Shown piece by piece: positions 40,183-48,420 of a stretch of DNA of 64,000 nucleotides; the stretch's first letter is position 1, and the number at the start of each line of letters is the position of its first letter. The notes beneath the pieces were generated by a model. The model had not been told where the DNA came from. It was given only the letters and a program-made list of their open reading frames with translations, and did no database searches. The position numbers and the translations under genes are program-made. The DNA comes from Methylobacterium sp. J-068 (lineage in GTDB: Bacteria > Pseudomonadota > Alphaproteobacteria > Rhizobiales > Beijerinckiaceae), in assembly GCF_022829445.1 (NCBI RefSeq), contig NZ_JAKSXY010000092.1:1-64000 (forward strand), written 5' to 3'.

Positions 40183-41361
40183 ATGATCAGATACGACCTG
40201 GAAACGGTGTCCGAAGACGAGATGCGGGAGCACATCGAAAAGGGCGTGAGGACCACTGATACCCTCTTCGGAGGCCAGAATTTCCTGAGCGTGATCCTGC
40301 AGGCTTTCGCTGATGCCGACGTGGTCTATGGAGTCTGGCCGGAGAGCGACCCGGCGGAGCGTAGCATCCTCGGCCACGCCCTGTCCGTCATCAAGGGCAT
40401 CCCCTGGCTCGATGCGCAGTACGACGTGCACCGTGGCGGGGATTTCCGGGCCAAGACCTTCACGCTGATGCTCGATGATTTCGAGGACGCTTGCGAAGCG
40501 TGCCGGAAATACGGTGACGACAGGGAGGAGTCCGCCCCCCAGGCCCCCGCCTCGGATCGCCCGAGCAGGCCCCCGATGACACTGGAGCGCCTGTCGCGGC
40601 CGCTCCTGGAGGAGGACCTGCAGTACCATCCCCTGTCCCGTCACGAGAGGCATCCCATCGACGACGAGAAGGAGGCGCTGCTCGTGGCGGCCCGCGTCGA
40701 GGTCTCTACCCCCGAGGACCTCCAGCGCCGCGGCGCCGAGATGCAGCGGCTAAAGGCGGCCCTCGACCGCATGACGCTCCCGCCGAAGGGCAAGCCTCCC
40801 CACAAGAAGGGCAGCCGTTCGCTGGACGACCGCTCGTCGCTCCGGCCGGTCGGCGATTCCGTCTTCGCGGCGCTGACGACGGAGGAGCGCGCACATCTCG
40901 CCCGGCAGATGGTCCTTGCGGATGGCCGGAGGAAGGAGCTTTCCGGCTGGCACGACAGCCTCGGCAACCACGGGATGAGCGCCAGCGCCGGACCGACGGG
41001 CAAGCCAACCGCTGATCAAATGAGGGCGCTGCTGGAGGACCTCGGGGTCTTCCGCACCGACCGGCTATGCAGCGCGGGAGAGTGGGGCAGCGTCACCGAG
41101 GGACTTCCCTGCAGCCGGGAACGGCTCGCGGATCTATACGGCGAGGTCACCGGCATTTCGGATGAGACGCTGTGGGGCCTGAAGGAATCCGCGCAGGCCC
41201 ATGACGAGGCCCGCGCCGTCATCGAGGCGATGAACCGGCGCCGGGACGCCCTGATCCGGGAAGGCTGGGACGTGCCCCGGGCGCACGTTGCCTCGGAGCG
41301 CTGGTACCCGGCCCCGGCCAAGGACACGGACCCGGGCGCCCAGACGTCCTTGCTGCCCTAG
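40183..41361 (+). CDS. Island protein of unknown function
   Basis: 392 residues, soluble, rich in charged residues. An N-terminal region of about 110 residues (to DDFEDACEACRKYG) is followed by a Pro-rich linker and a basic centre (PPKGKPPHKKGSRS). No catalytic motif recognised. First gene inside the island next to the broken tRNA. The start may be ATG 40156 or 40183; the second is preceded by GGGGCAGG. Its stop codon shares bases with the stop of the convergent operon. Confidence 0.6.
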   Translation: MIRYDLETVSEDEMREHIEKGVRTTDTLFGGQNFLSVILQAFADADVVYGVWPESDPAERSILGHALSVIKGIPWLDAQYDVHRGGDFRAKTFTLMLDDFEDACEACRKYGDDREESAPQAPASDRPSRPPMTLERLSRPLLEEDLQYHPLSRHERHPIDDEKEALLVAARVEVSTPEDLQRRGAEMQRLKAALDRMTLPPKGKPPHKKGSRSLDDRSSLRPVGDSVFAALTTEERAHLARQMVLADGRRKELSGWHDSLGNHGMSASAGPTGKPTADQMRALLEDLGVFRTDRLCSAGEWGSVTEGLPCSRERLADLYGEVTGISDETLWGLKESAQAHDEARAVIEAMNRRRDALIREGWDVPRAHVASERWYPAPAKDTDPGAQTSLLP

Positions 41362-41591
41362 AGCGTGATCACCCGGCCGGGGAGCGCCTTCCTGAAATCG
41401 ATGGGCTCGCCGGCCGGGGGGTCCGTCCCGAAGGCCTCGATGTGCGCCAATCGATTGACGGCGCGCACCTGATCGGGCGTCAGCGTCGTCGCCTGGACGG
41501 CCTGCCACTCGGCGGTCAGGGCCGCGGCGTCCTCGTTCAGGGACAGGGGCGGCGCGTTGGTGAAGGTGCGATCCTTCCAGGGCGTGGTCAT
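41358..41591 (-). CDS. Small island protein
   Basis: 77 residues, soluble. It is the last gene of a compact four-gene minus-strand operon; its start overlaps the stop of the HTH gene as ATGA. No domain recognised. Confidence 0.6.
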   Translation of the reverse strand: MTTPWKDRTFTNAPPLSLNEDAAALTAEWQAVQATTLTPDQVRAVNRLAHIEAFGTDPPAGEPIDFRKALPGRVITL

Positions 41592-41890
41592 GCCTCTCCC
41601 TCGTCCCGCCAGCGCATGACGCTTCGGGGCGTGCAGCCGACCTTCCGTGCCGTTTCCCGGACCGACACGCCTTCCGCGAGATGGGCTAGGGCCTCCGCGC
41701 GCTTCCGCGCCAGGTCGCCCCGGAGCGTCGCGCCGTTCCAACGATGGATGGTGTCGATGTGGACGCCGATGGCGACGCCGACGACCTCTGCGGTGGCCCC
41801 CTCCGCCCGCATGGCGGCAGCCCGATCACGGATCGCCCGCGGGTACGGCTTGCCGGGCGGCCTCTCGGCCATCGCCATCGCCTCAGCCAT
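41588..41890 (-). CDS. Helix-turn-helix protein of the island
   Basis: 100 residues that seem to hold two related HTH units: AIRDRAAAMRAEGATAEVVGVAIGVHIDTIHRW and ALAHLAEGVSVRETARKVGCTPRSVMRWRDEGEA. Tandem homeodomain-like HTHs occur in phage terminase small subunits and in transposase/resolvase-type DNA-binding proteins. In this context it could be the island's regulator or a terminase-like recognition protein. It overlaps its upstream neighbour by 8 bases. Confidence 0.7.
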   Translation of the reverse strand: MAEAMAMAERPPGKPYPRAIRDRAAAMRAEGATAEVVGVAIGVHIDTIHRWNGATLRGDLARKRAEALAHLAEGVSVRETARKVGCTPRSVMRWRDEGEA

Positions 41891-42401
41891 GGAAGGACCC
41901 CACGGCAGGGAGTGACGCGTCCGGGGCGCGACGCGGCGCCGGGGGCTTGGACGGCAGGCTGGCAAGCTCACCCCGCACGCTGGCGGCGAGCACCCGCGCG
42001 GTTACCTTGAGCAAGGCGACCGCCTCCGGGTCGGCTCCCTCGGCCGGGGTGACCGGCTCCACCCATCGGGCCTCGCGCTCGTGGAGGGGCAACCTGGTTT
42101 CGTCCCGCGGGGGATCGAGCAGGACGGAATGCGGTCCCTTGCACATGCCGAGCTGGCATCCGGGCATGACACGCCGGGCGAATGCCTGCGCAGCGGGGAG
42201 GCTCACCGGAAGGATGTGGAGCGTGTCTCCTAGCCCGTAGTCAGCGAACTGAGCCAGCAGCAGGGTCACGCGCGCCTGCTCGACGCGACCGCTCAGGTCA
42301 CCGACGAGCAACCCGTCGATCTCGGCGAGGCGCTTGAGATGGGCCTCGAAGCCCATCCGTATGAGGGCATCCCAGTTCCCGGAGACCATCGTGCATTTCA
42401 C
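41883..42401 (-). CDS. Island protein of unknown function
   Basis: 172 residues. Start at ATG 42401 with GAGG upstream. A mostly helical N-terminal half (ALIRMGFEAHLKRLAEIDGLLVGDLSGRVEQARVTLLLAQFADYG) and a Pro-rich C terminus. No family recognised. Second gene of the minus-strand operon. Confidence 0.6.
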   Translation of the reverse strand: MKCTMVSGNWDALIRMGFEAHLKRLAEIDGLLVGDLSGRVEQARVTLLLAQFADYGLGDTLHILPVSLPAAQAFARRVMPGCQLGMCKGPHSVLLDPPRDETRLPLHEREARWVEPVTPAEGADPEAVALLKVTARVLAASVRGELASLPSKPPAPRRAPDASLPAVGSFHG

Positions 42402-42422
42402 CTCGAAGGTCCCGCTGAGGTC

Positions 42423-42554
42423 CTAGACGGTGATGCGGGGGCGCTCCCTGCGTGAGGGAAGCTTGATGTCACCTCGGTTCAGCTTGATCGGCTCACCCCC
42501 GCCGGCAGGCTGAAGGTATACCCCTCCGAGCAGGGGCTTGTAGGTCGCCCTCAT
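42423..42554 (-). CDS. Very small island gene (43 residues)
   Basis: A 43-codon reading frame starting ATG at 42554, beginning MRATYKPLLGGVYLQ and ending in a basic tail (SRRERPRITV). It is preceded by the strong ribosome binding site GGAGGGGGG and followed after 21 bases by the next gene of the same operon. The ribosome binding site and position make it credible. Confidence 0.5.
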   Translation of the reverse strand: MRATYKPLLGGVYLQPAGGGEPIKLNRGDIKLPSRRERPRITV

Positions 42555-42748
42555 GGTCCCCCCTCCAGGAATCCGAAGGGGGCCCCGCACCTGGCCGGGA
42601 CCCCCTTCATCTCGGCTCGCGCGCGCAGGCCCCGGCGCTCGATGCGCATCCCCAGATCGTAGCGTGATCGCGCCGATTCGGGGGAAGGGGCCGCTTGACC
42701 TGCCGGGGCGGGCTTCCCGAAAACCTGGGCCATGCTATCCCCGGATAC

Positions 42749-43270
42749 ATGCCGATCCGCCTCGCGTACGTCGACCCAGACACCTTTCCCGTCCCATCAG
42801 GCTGGACCGCCGTGGGCTTCCTCGGCGGCGCGGTGGTGCTGGCGTATGACGAGGCGAGATGGCCCCACGCGGTCGTCGACGGCGTGCCCGCGCCCCTCGA
42901 ACCGGCTGACGTGAACCCGGCGCTGGCGGAGGCGGTCGAGGCGGCCGCGCTGCGGGTCTGGCCCGACGGCTGGACGCATGCCGTGGCCGATGTCTTCAAG
43001 GTCAACCGGCGGTCCCTTGCCCGGGACCGCCTCTCCTCCGTCGCGCTGCCCCCGGCGGTGATGCGCGTGCTCGGCTCGATCTCGGACAGCCCCGACGCGG
43101 ACGGCCTCGGGCGGATCATGTCGGCCATGGCCTGGTACGCCGACGCCTATGGCGAGGGCTCGTCGTGGCCCGACCGCGTCGAGACCGCCGTCCAGGCCGC
43201 CGCGAACGTGACGGTCGCCCTGAGGGAGGCCCGCCGGGGAAAGCCCATTCGCCCTGTGGACGAAGGTTAG
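42749..43270 (+). CDS. Island protein of unknown function
   Basis: 173 residues starting MPIRLAYVDPDTFPV. No signal peptide and no recognised motif; the C-terminal part is helical. It is divergent from the small-gene operon and shares its promoter spacer of about 195 bases. First gene of the plus-strand island operon, followed by the AAA+ ATPase. Confidence 0.6.
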   Translation: MPIRLAYVDPDTFPVPSGWTAVGFLGGAVVLAYDEARWPHAVVDGVPAPLEPADVNPALAEAVEAAALRVWPDGWTHAVADVFKVNRRSLARDRLSSVALPPAVMRVLGSISDSPDADGLGRIMSAMAWYADAYGEGSSWPDRVETAVQAAANVTVALREARRGKPIRPVDEG

Positions 43271-43358
43271 CTTTACTTCTCCTTAGGATCTCCGAGCGTA
43301 AACTTTCGGCATCACTGTGCGCTGGCGGATGGCCGTCAACGTCTTGGAGATCCGTCCG

Positions 43359-44933
43359 ATGCCCAGAACCCCCCTCCGCGGGGCGTTCGCGCCCTCTACG
43401 CGCGCGCTCTACGCCAACGCCCCCCTTCTGAACGACAGCATCGTAGACGACCTGTTGGTCTGGTCGCGCGGCCTCGTCCACGGCACCCCGTTCCTGCCGG
43501 CGATGAGGGAATATTTCACCGACGAGGACTGCATCCAATGGGTGCGCGGCCTCAACGTGTCGGCCTACTGGGCCCACACCGGCAAGATCGCCGGGGCGGC
43601 CGGCGAGCAGGTCCTCTGCACGCAGATCCAGGCCGCCTATCTCGACGCGGCTCGCCTTGCGGGCGATCCTCAGAATGCAATCGACGCCTGGTGGGACGAG
43701 GCGGCTCATCGCACGCTCGCGTATCTCATCGAATTCGGGCGGCACGAGTACCTGGAGCCGGCCCGGGAGGTGGCCCAGACGTATGCCCGGGACGCCAATC
43801 CCGGCGCTCCGGAGCACCTGCTCGCCTACGGCCTCACGCTGCTGGACCCGGCGTATCTCGCCCTGCGCCGTCGCGGCGAGCCGGCCTACGCCCGCCAGCG
43901 CGCCGTGGATCAGGCCAGGGTCGCCCTCGGTATGAGGGAGACCCATGCCGAGGCGATGGACGACGACCGCGCCGGCATCGCCCGGCTGCCCGTTGCGGCG
44001 CCGTCGGCCGCCGAGCGGATCGAGGCGGCCCGGGCGGATGAGGCCCCTCCCGGGCACGTCTACGTGCTGCGGTCGCTCGGCGGCAACACGTCCGCCGCCC
44101 ACGTCCGGGAGATGAAGACCGCCGTCAAGGACGTCCTCGGCGTGGCGCTCCCGCTCGTCCCGGTCCCGGCCAATTGGGACGTCTGGGAGGCGAAGCTTCT
44201 CGCGGAGTTCCCGACCGAGGGCGGGGCGACCCGGGCGATCCGCGAGAAGCAGTCCGGACGCAAGTTCTGGGGCGGCGGCGTTCACATGCTCCATGGGCCC
44301 GCAGGCGTCGGGAAGACCAGGTACTCGCGGCGTGTCGCCGAGGTCTCCGGCCTGCCGTTCGAGCGGGTCAACCTCGATAACTCCGCGGACTCGTCGGCCC
44401 TGGGCGGAACGCCCTCGCGCTGGACGTCGGCGGGGATGACGTCGCCGCTCGCGCTGCTGAACCGGTACCGGAAGGCGAACGGCGTCCTCGCCCTCGACGA
44501 GTTCGACAAGGCCTCCGGGACGCGGGAGTCGAACGGGGGAACCGCCTGGGACGTCTGCCATGGCCTGTGGGGCGTCGAAACGAATTCCGCGTGGCACGAA
44601 GTGTTCGTCAATGCGCCCGTGGACGTCTCCAACGTCGTCTACCTGGTGACGGCCAACGAGCTCGGGCGCATCCCGGCCCCCCTGCTGGACCGCATGGACA
44701 GCGTGACGCTGTTTTCCGCGCCGGGTCCGGAGCACCTCGCGACCCTGGCCCCGCAGATCGCCCGTGAGATCTGCCGCCGGCAGAGCCTCGACGAGAGATG
44801 GGGCGTCCTCATGGCCGAGGAGATGTCTGCCCTGTCGGCATGGCGCGGCGGCTCGATCCGCCAACTCACCAAGCTGGTCGAGATGGTGCTCCGGAGCCGC
44901 GATGCCGGCCCGGCCGCCATGGCCCGGCATTGA
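43359..44933 (+). CDS. Lon-type AAA+ ATPase without protease domain
   Basis: 524 residues. The first 260 have no recognised domain. The AAA+ module (about 280-510) shows Walker A GPAGVGKT (313-320), Walker B VLALDEFDK (Asp380-Glu381), sensor 1 LVTAN, then IPAPLLDRMDSV, the arrangement of the Lon ATPase (compare ATAN...IPxPLLDRM). The chain ends shortly after the alpha-helical lid, so the Lon Ser-Lys protease domain is absent. It may be an unfoldase or remodeller for an island protein. Start at ATG 43359 with GGAG upstream; two earlier in-frame codons are possible. Confidence 0.8.
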   Translation: MPRTPLRGAFAPSTRALYANAPLLNDSIVDDLLVWSRGLVHGTPFLPAMREYFTDEDCIQWVRGLNVSAYWAHTGKIAGAAGEQVLCTQIQAAYLDAARLAGDPQNAIDAWWDEAAHRTLAYLIEFGRHEYLEPAREVAQTYARDANPGAPEHLLAYGLTLLDPAYLALRRRGEPAYARQRAVDQARVALGMRETHAEAMDDDRAGIARLPVAAPSAAERIEAARADEAPPGHVYVLRSLGGNTSAAHVREMKTAVKDVLGVALPLVPVPANWDVWEAKLLAEFPTEGGATRAIREKQSGRKFWGGGVHMLHGPAGVGKTRYSRRVAEVSGLPFERVNLDNSADSSALGGTPSRWTSAGMTSPLALLNRYRKANGVLALDEFDKASGTRESNGGTAWDVCHGLWGVETNSAWHEVFVNAPVDVSNVVYLVTANELGRIPAPLLDRMDSVTLFSAPGPEHLATLAPQIAREICRRQSLDERWGVLMAEEMSALSAWRGGSIRQLTKLVEMVLRSRDAGPAAMARH

Positions 44934-44947
44934 TGTTGGAGGGGATC

Positions 44948-45199
44948 ATGAACTCCTTCGCTCAACGCGAGACCTCTATCCCGGCGATCCGGGCCTGCGT
45001 CCGCGGTCTCTGGGCCTCCAGGACGGTGTGCGGCCTGATCGCCATCGCCTGCTGCTTCCGGATCGACCGGATCGCCGCCCTTCACGCCAAGGGCCGCCTC
45101 GGTGACGAGGAGGCCCTCAGCCTCGCTTTGCAGGCCGAGGCCGTCGCCACGACGTTCACGCCCCTCCCACGGATGGAGAGGTGCGGTGTCTCCCTCTGA
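44948..45199 (+). CDS. Small island protein
   Basis: 83 residues. Start at ATG 44948 with TTGGAGGGG upstream; an ATG at 44933 that overlaps the ATPase stop (TGATG) is the alternative and would mean coupled translation. A short semi-hydrophobic stretch (TVCGLIAIACCF, about 25-36) may be a membrane-associated segment. No family recognised. Confidence 0.55.
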   Translation: MNSFAQRETSIPAIRACVRGLWASRTVCGLIAIACCFRIDRIAALHAKGRLGDEEALSLALQAEAVATTFTPLPRMERCGVSL

Positions 45200-45557
45200 T
45201 CAGGTCCACCAGTGCTACTGGAACCGCTCGAAGCTCGTGTGGAGTCTGCGCCAGAGAGGTCTCGTCGTCGACCGGCAGCCCTTCCTCGTCATGGAGGGCT
45301 GCTGGTTTCACGCCGGCGAATCCGCGCGCTTGAGAGTTTTGAGGACGAAGATCAGAGACGTCCATAGCTGGGTGGAGGGGACCCTCGTCGACGCGCCGCG
45401 GCCGCCCAACGCGATCCGGGTCGGCTACCGCCCGACGGAGGCCGGATTCCGGCGCCGGGACACAAACGAAATCGTCACCAGCGCGGTCGTCGTCGGCTTC
45501 GAGCCCGACGGCTCGTGCTGGGCCGTCCTCGACAACAAGGAGCCATCCCATGCGTAG
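45186..45557 (+). CDS. Small island protein
   Basis: 123 residues starting at a GTG (45186) with GGAGAGG upstream, overlapping the preceding gene by 14 bases. The sequence (YWNRSKLVWSLRQRGLVVD ... WFHAGESARLRVLRTKI) is aromatic and basic and looks like a compact beta-rich phage-type accessory protein, but I cannot assign a family. Confidence 0.55.
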   Translation: MSPSDQVHQCYWNRSKLVWSLRQRGLVVDRQPFLVMEGCWFHAGESARLRVLRTKIRDVHSWVEGTLVDAPRPPNAIRVGYRPTEAGFRRRDTNEIVTSAVVVGFEPDGSCWAVLDNKEPSHA

Positions 45558-45972
45558 CGTCCTCGCCATCGTCCTCGTCCTGCTCGCCGGCGCCGCGGCC
45601 GCCGAGGTGCTGCATCCCCTGGAGAGCGAGGGGTTCTCGTTCGCCCTGACGGTGCCGGCGGGCCCGGGGCGCGAGCGGTACGGCTACGTCGATGCCGTCC
45701 CTGGCACGGCGGCTACATGGCGGGTCACCGTCCGGTGCGGCGTCCACCTGAAGGCAACCGGGCGCGTCCTCGTCGAGGTCGTCGGGCACGGGACGGGATC
45801 GCGGGGGGCCTCCCCATGGTTCGGCGGATCGTACGAGACCAGCGACGGGCGGAAGGGCGCCTACATCATCCTGCAGGACAGGTCGCGGCCCGATGCCCTC
45901 GACTTGCATTCCGAGTGGACCGGTCCCGAGTGCCCCCGCAGCGGGACCGGGCAGCTATCCTCGGGCGACTGA
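45550..45972 (+). CDS. Exported island protein
   Basis: 140 residues with a clear signal peptide (MRSVLAIVLVLLAGAAAAEV). The mature part is beta-rich by pattern and has two Cys (VRCGV, GPECPRS) able to form a disulfide. It overlaps the previous gene by 8 bases and ends the plus-strand island operon, followed by a hairpin. Function unknown. Confidence 0.65.
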   Translation: MRSVLAIVLVLLAGAAAAEVLHPLESEGFSFALTVPAGPGRERYGYVDAVPGTAATWRVTVRCGVHLKATGRVLVEVVGHGTGSRGASPWFGGSYETSDGRKGAYIILQDRSRPDALDLHSEWTGPECPRSGTGQLSSGD

Positions 45973-46153
45973 TCCGGGGTGGCATGACGTCGGCATGCGG
46001 CGTGCCACGGTGTGCGCAACGGGCAAGGCGCAAACCCAAAAACGCGGGAAAACGCGGTTTCCCCCAAACTATTTTCGGGGTCGCTCGGAGGGGCATCCAG
46101 GCGGCCCGGGCGGGGGTGGCCATGCCGGCGACCGGGTGTCCCTGAAAAGCTAA

Positions 46154-46182
46154 GGGCCTGTCTCCGTTGCGGAAACAGGCCC
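46154..46182 (+). terminator. Hairpin ending the island operon
   Basis: GGGCCTGT (46154-46161) pairs with ACAGGCCC (46175-46182); TCC/GGA extends the stem across one mismatch. It lies 180 bases past the last island gene. No T-run. Otherwise the spacer from 45973 to 46257 shows nothing recognisable. Confidence 0.55.
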
Positions 46183-46257
46183 CGAGTATAGCAACGGCAG
46201 CTTGACTACGTATTAGTTACGCGACGTTTCCACCCCTCAGAAACCTGGCAGCAGGCC

Positions 46258-46616
46258 CTAGGGGGACAGGGACGGAGGCTTTACGCCGAGCTCGCGGGCG
46301 AAGTGAACGAGGCCCTTGCCCGTCAGCTTCGTCGTCGGACGCGGTTCGCCGCCGTACATCTCGGAGGAGACCTTGAAGAGCCCCGTTTTGATCAGGGGCT
46401 CCTTGGGTACCGGTCCGCCGCCCAGGTCGTAGAGGTCGCCACGAGCGCGCAGCCACCGGATAACGTGACCGGTTCCTGGTGCAGGGCCTTGGCGGCCGCG
46501 TACAGGCCCCAGAGCCCGTCCGAATCCGCCAAGGCATCGATGAAGGCGACCGCGGGGGCGACGGCCACGAACGCGGACTCGGCGACGAGTTGCCCCTCGC
46601 GCTCCTGTTCCATCAC
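46258..46616 (-). pseudogene. Frameshifted phage antirepressor fragment (KilAC type)
   Basis: Two minus-strand frames together give the C-terminal domain of phage antirepressors. One frame reads FIDALADSDGLWGLYAAAKALHQEP, the other GHVIRWLRARGDLYD, LIKTGLFKVSSEMYG, TKLTGKGLVHFARELG. Family members have this as one continuous chain (GLYxLQxAAKALG, then WLRxxGxLY, then TPKGLxWFAK). The frame switches near 46470. No N-terminal Bro/Ant domain precedes it. It is a decayed prophage gene and evidence that the island derives from phage. Confidence 0.75.
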
Positions 46617-47078
46617 GACGGCGTAGCGCCCGAGGAAACCTTCCAGGACAGCCGTGTAGTACTCTTACGTAGGGGCGGACGCCTCTTTGTACCCGAGCTT
46701 CTGTCACATGCCGTCGAGGAACACCTCCTAATTCAAACAGCTTAGGCTGCCTGAAAGCCTGGATTGAAAGCACCGAGGACCCCGTTTCAGACGGCCCGTC
46801 GCGACCGCATTGACCGGAGGTCAAGACTCAGCCCGGCGGAGGTCGAGGACCTTGAGTTCGCGACGGGCTCCGTCAGGATCTATGAGCTCGCCGCGGACAC
46901 GACGATCAAGGCCCTCTGGATCGACGCGTGAACCCACCTTTCGGCCTCGCACGATGGGGCTCCGCGAGTTGCGAAGGCGCGCTCGTTTCATCTGCTCCGT
47001 TGATGGGAAGCATCTGATCATTCCGTTGGAGCGAATGAAAGGGACATGGGATTCTCCGGCATCAGATCGGAGCCGCCC
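46617..47078. other. Right border region of the island
   Basis: 462 bases without a complete gene. A plus-strand open stretch ending at 46931 (reading EFATGSVRIYELAADTTIKALWIDA) looks like the C terminus of a protein that has lost its front. No tRNA 3' fragment matching the broken tRNA-Arg is visible here. Confidence 0.4.
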
Positions 47079-48176
47079 ATGTCCACGCCTAGACTTTTCT
47101 CCCACCCTCGGTCGATGCGTGCCTTGGCCGGCACGAGAGCCATCCTTCCGGGACTGGGCCTCTGCGTGGCGGTCACCGCCGCAGCGGTCGGCTTCGAGGC
47201 CGTCGAGGCGCATCTGTTCGGTCGCGCCTGGCTCGAAGCCCTGGTGCTGGCGATCCTGCTCGGGAGTGTGATCCGCACCACCTGGACCCCGTCGCAGCGG
47301 TTCTTTCCGGGCATCGCCTTCGGGGCCAAGACCGTGCTGGAGATCGCGGTCGTTCTGCTCGGGGCCTCGCTCAGCCTCACGACGATCCTCGCCGCCGGTC
47401 CGGGTCTGCTCTTCGGCATCGCGGGCGTCGTCGCGGTGGCGATCCTGTCGAGCTACGGCATCGGCCGGGCGCTCGGGCTGCACCCGCGCATGGCGATCCT
47501 CGTCGCCTGCGGCAACTCGATCTGCGGGAACTCCGCCATCGCCGCCACGGCCCCGGTGATCGGTGCCGACGGCGAGGACGTCGCTGCCTCCATCGCCTTT
47601 ACCGCGGTGCTCGGCGTGCTGGTGGTGCTCGGCCTGCCGCTGCTGGTGCCGCTGCTCGACCTGTCGCCGATGCAGTACGGGGTGCTCGCCGGCCTCACCG
47701 TCTACGCCGTGCCGCAGGTTCTCGCCGCCACCGCGCCGATCGCGGCACTCAGCGTCCAGGTCGGAACTCTGGTGAAGCTCGTCCGGGTGCTGATGCTCGG
47801 CCCGGTCGTCCTGGTGCTCTCGCTCGGCGCGAGCCGGCTGGGCGAGGAGACCGACGAGGCCGCCCCCGGCGTCACCGCCGGCGACCGCCCGGCCCGCGGC
47901 GGCCTCGCGATCCACCGCCTGGTGCCGTGGTTCATCTTCGCATTCCTCGCGCTCGCCGGACTTCGCTCGGCCGGGCTGATCCCGCAGGTCGCGCTCGCGC
48001 CGATGTCGGAGACCGCCAATGTGCTGACCGTGGTCTCAATGGCGGCGCTCGGCCTCGGGGTCGACGTGCGCAGCGTCGCCAAGGCCGGGGCGCGGGTGAC
48101 GCTGGCGGTGGTCGCCTCGCTCCTCGCGCTCGGCGCCGTCAGCCTCGGCCTGATCCACGTGCTGGGCCTCGTCTGA
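47079..48176 (+). CDS. YeiH-family (UPF0324) putative sulfate/sulfite exporter
   Basis: About 365 residues with some ten membrane helices. Family motifs: ALVLAILLGSVIRT, FGAKTVLEIAVVLLGASLSL, LVACGNSICGNSAIAA and GLTVYAVPQVLAA. Proteins of this family are linked to export of sulfite or sulfate in sulfonate and taurine degradation. It precedes the sulfite dehydrogenase genes by 244 bases, which supports a role in sulfite/sulfate homeostasis. Start at ATG 47079 with CGGAG upstream; ATG 47046 is possible. Confidence 0.87.
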   Translation: MSTPRLFSHPRSMRALAGTRAILPGLGLCVAVTAAAVGFEAVEAHLFGRAWLEALVLAILLGSVIRTTWTPSQRFFPGIAFGAKTVLEIAVVLLGASLSLTTILAAGPGLLFGIAGVVAVAILSSYGIGRALGLHPRMAILVACGNSICGNSAIAATAPVIGADGEDVAASIAFTAVLGVLVVLGLPLLVPLLDLSPMQYGVLAGLTVYAVPQVLAATAPIAALSVQVGTLVKLVRVLMLGPVVLVLSLGASRLGEETDEAAPGVTAGDRPARGGLAIHRLVPWFIFAFLALAGLRSAGLIPQVALAPMSETANVLTVVSMAALGLGVDVRSVAKAGARVTLAVVASLLALGAVSLGLIHVLGLV

Positions 48177-48317
48177 TCCGGGTGAGGATCCGGCTCCACA
48201 ACCGATCCAGGTTTTCATCCGGCGCGATGCCCCGAGGAAATCCGGACCAAGCGGGAGATTGAAAATTCTCGAATCATCGCACCGGGAGATCGTTTGCATC
48301 GCGAAAGACCGTTGGAG

Positions 48318-48346
48318 GGAATAAATCGCTTTCCGTAGCATCTCCC
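48318..48346 (+). promoter_or_regulatory. ECF-type promoter of sorAB (GGAATA-N15-CATCTCCC)
   Basis: GGAATA at 48318-48323, 15 bases, then CATCTCCC at 48339-48346, 75 bases before the sorA start. The same pair with the same spacing precedes the propeller gene and the operon of the ECF sigma factor in this window. GGAAT-type -35 elements are typical of ECF sigma factors. The assignment to that sigma factor is inference. Confidence 0.75.
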
Positions 48347-48420
48347 TTGTCGCGAGGAATCGCCACGGGGCTCGATGCCCTCGAACGCATCGATGCCGAC
48401 ATTCTTCAAGGGGAGAGACC

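Noticed and set aside
43116..44930. 604-codon minus-strand frame opposite the AAA+ ATPase
   Set aside because: The plus strand encodes intact ATPase motifs with a ribosome binding site; the antisense frame is compositional.
39776..47045. Complete prophage or integrative element
   Set aside because: No integrase, portal, capsid or terminase large subunit is visible, and no matching tRNA 3' fragment marks a right end. Only a phage-derived island can be supported.
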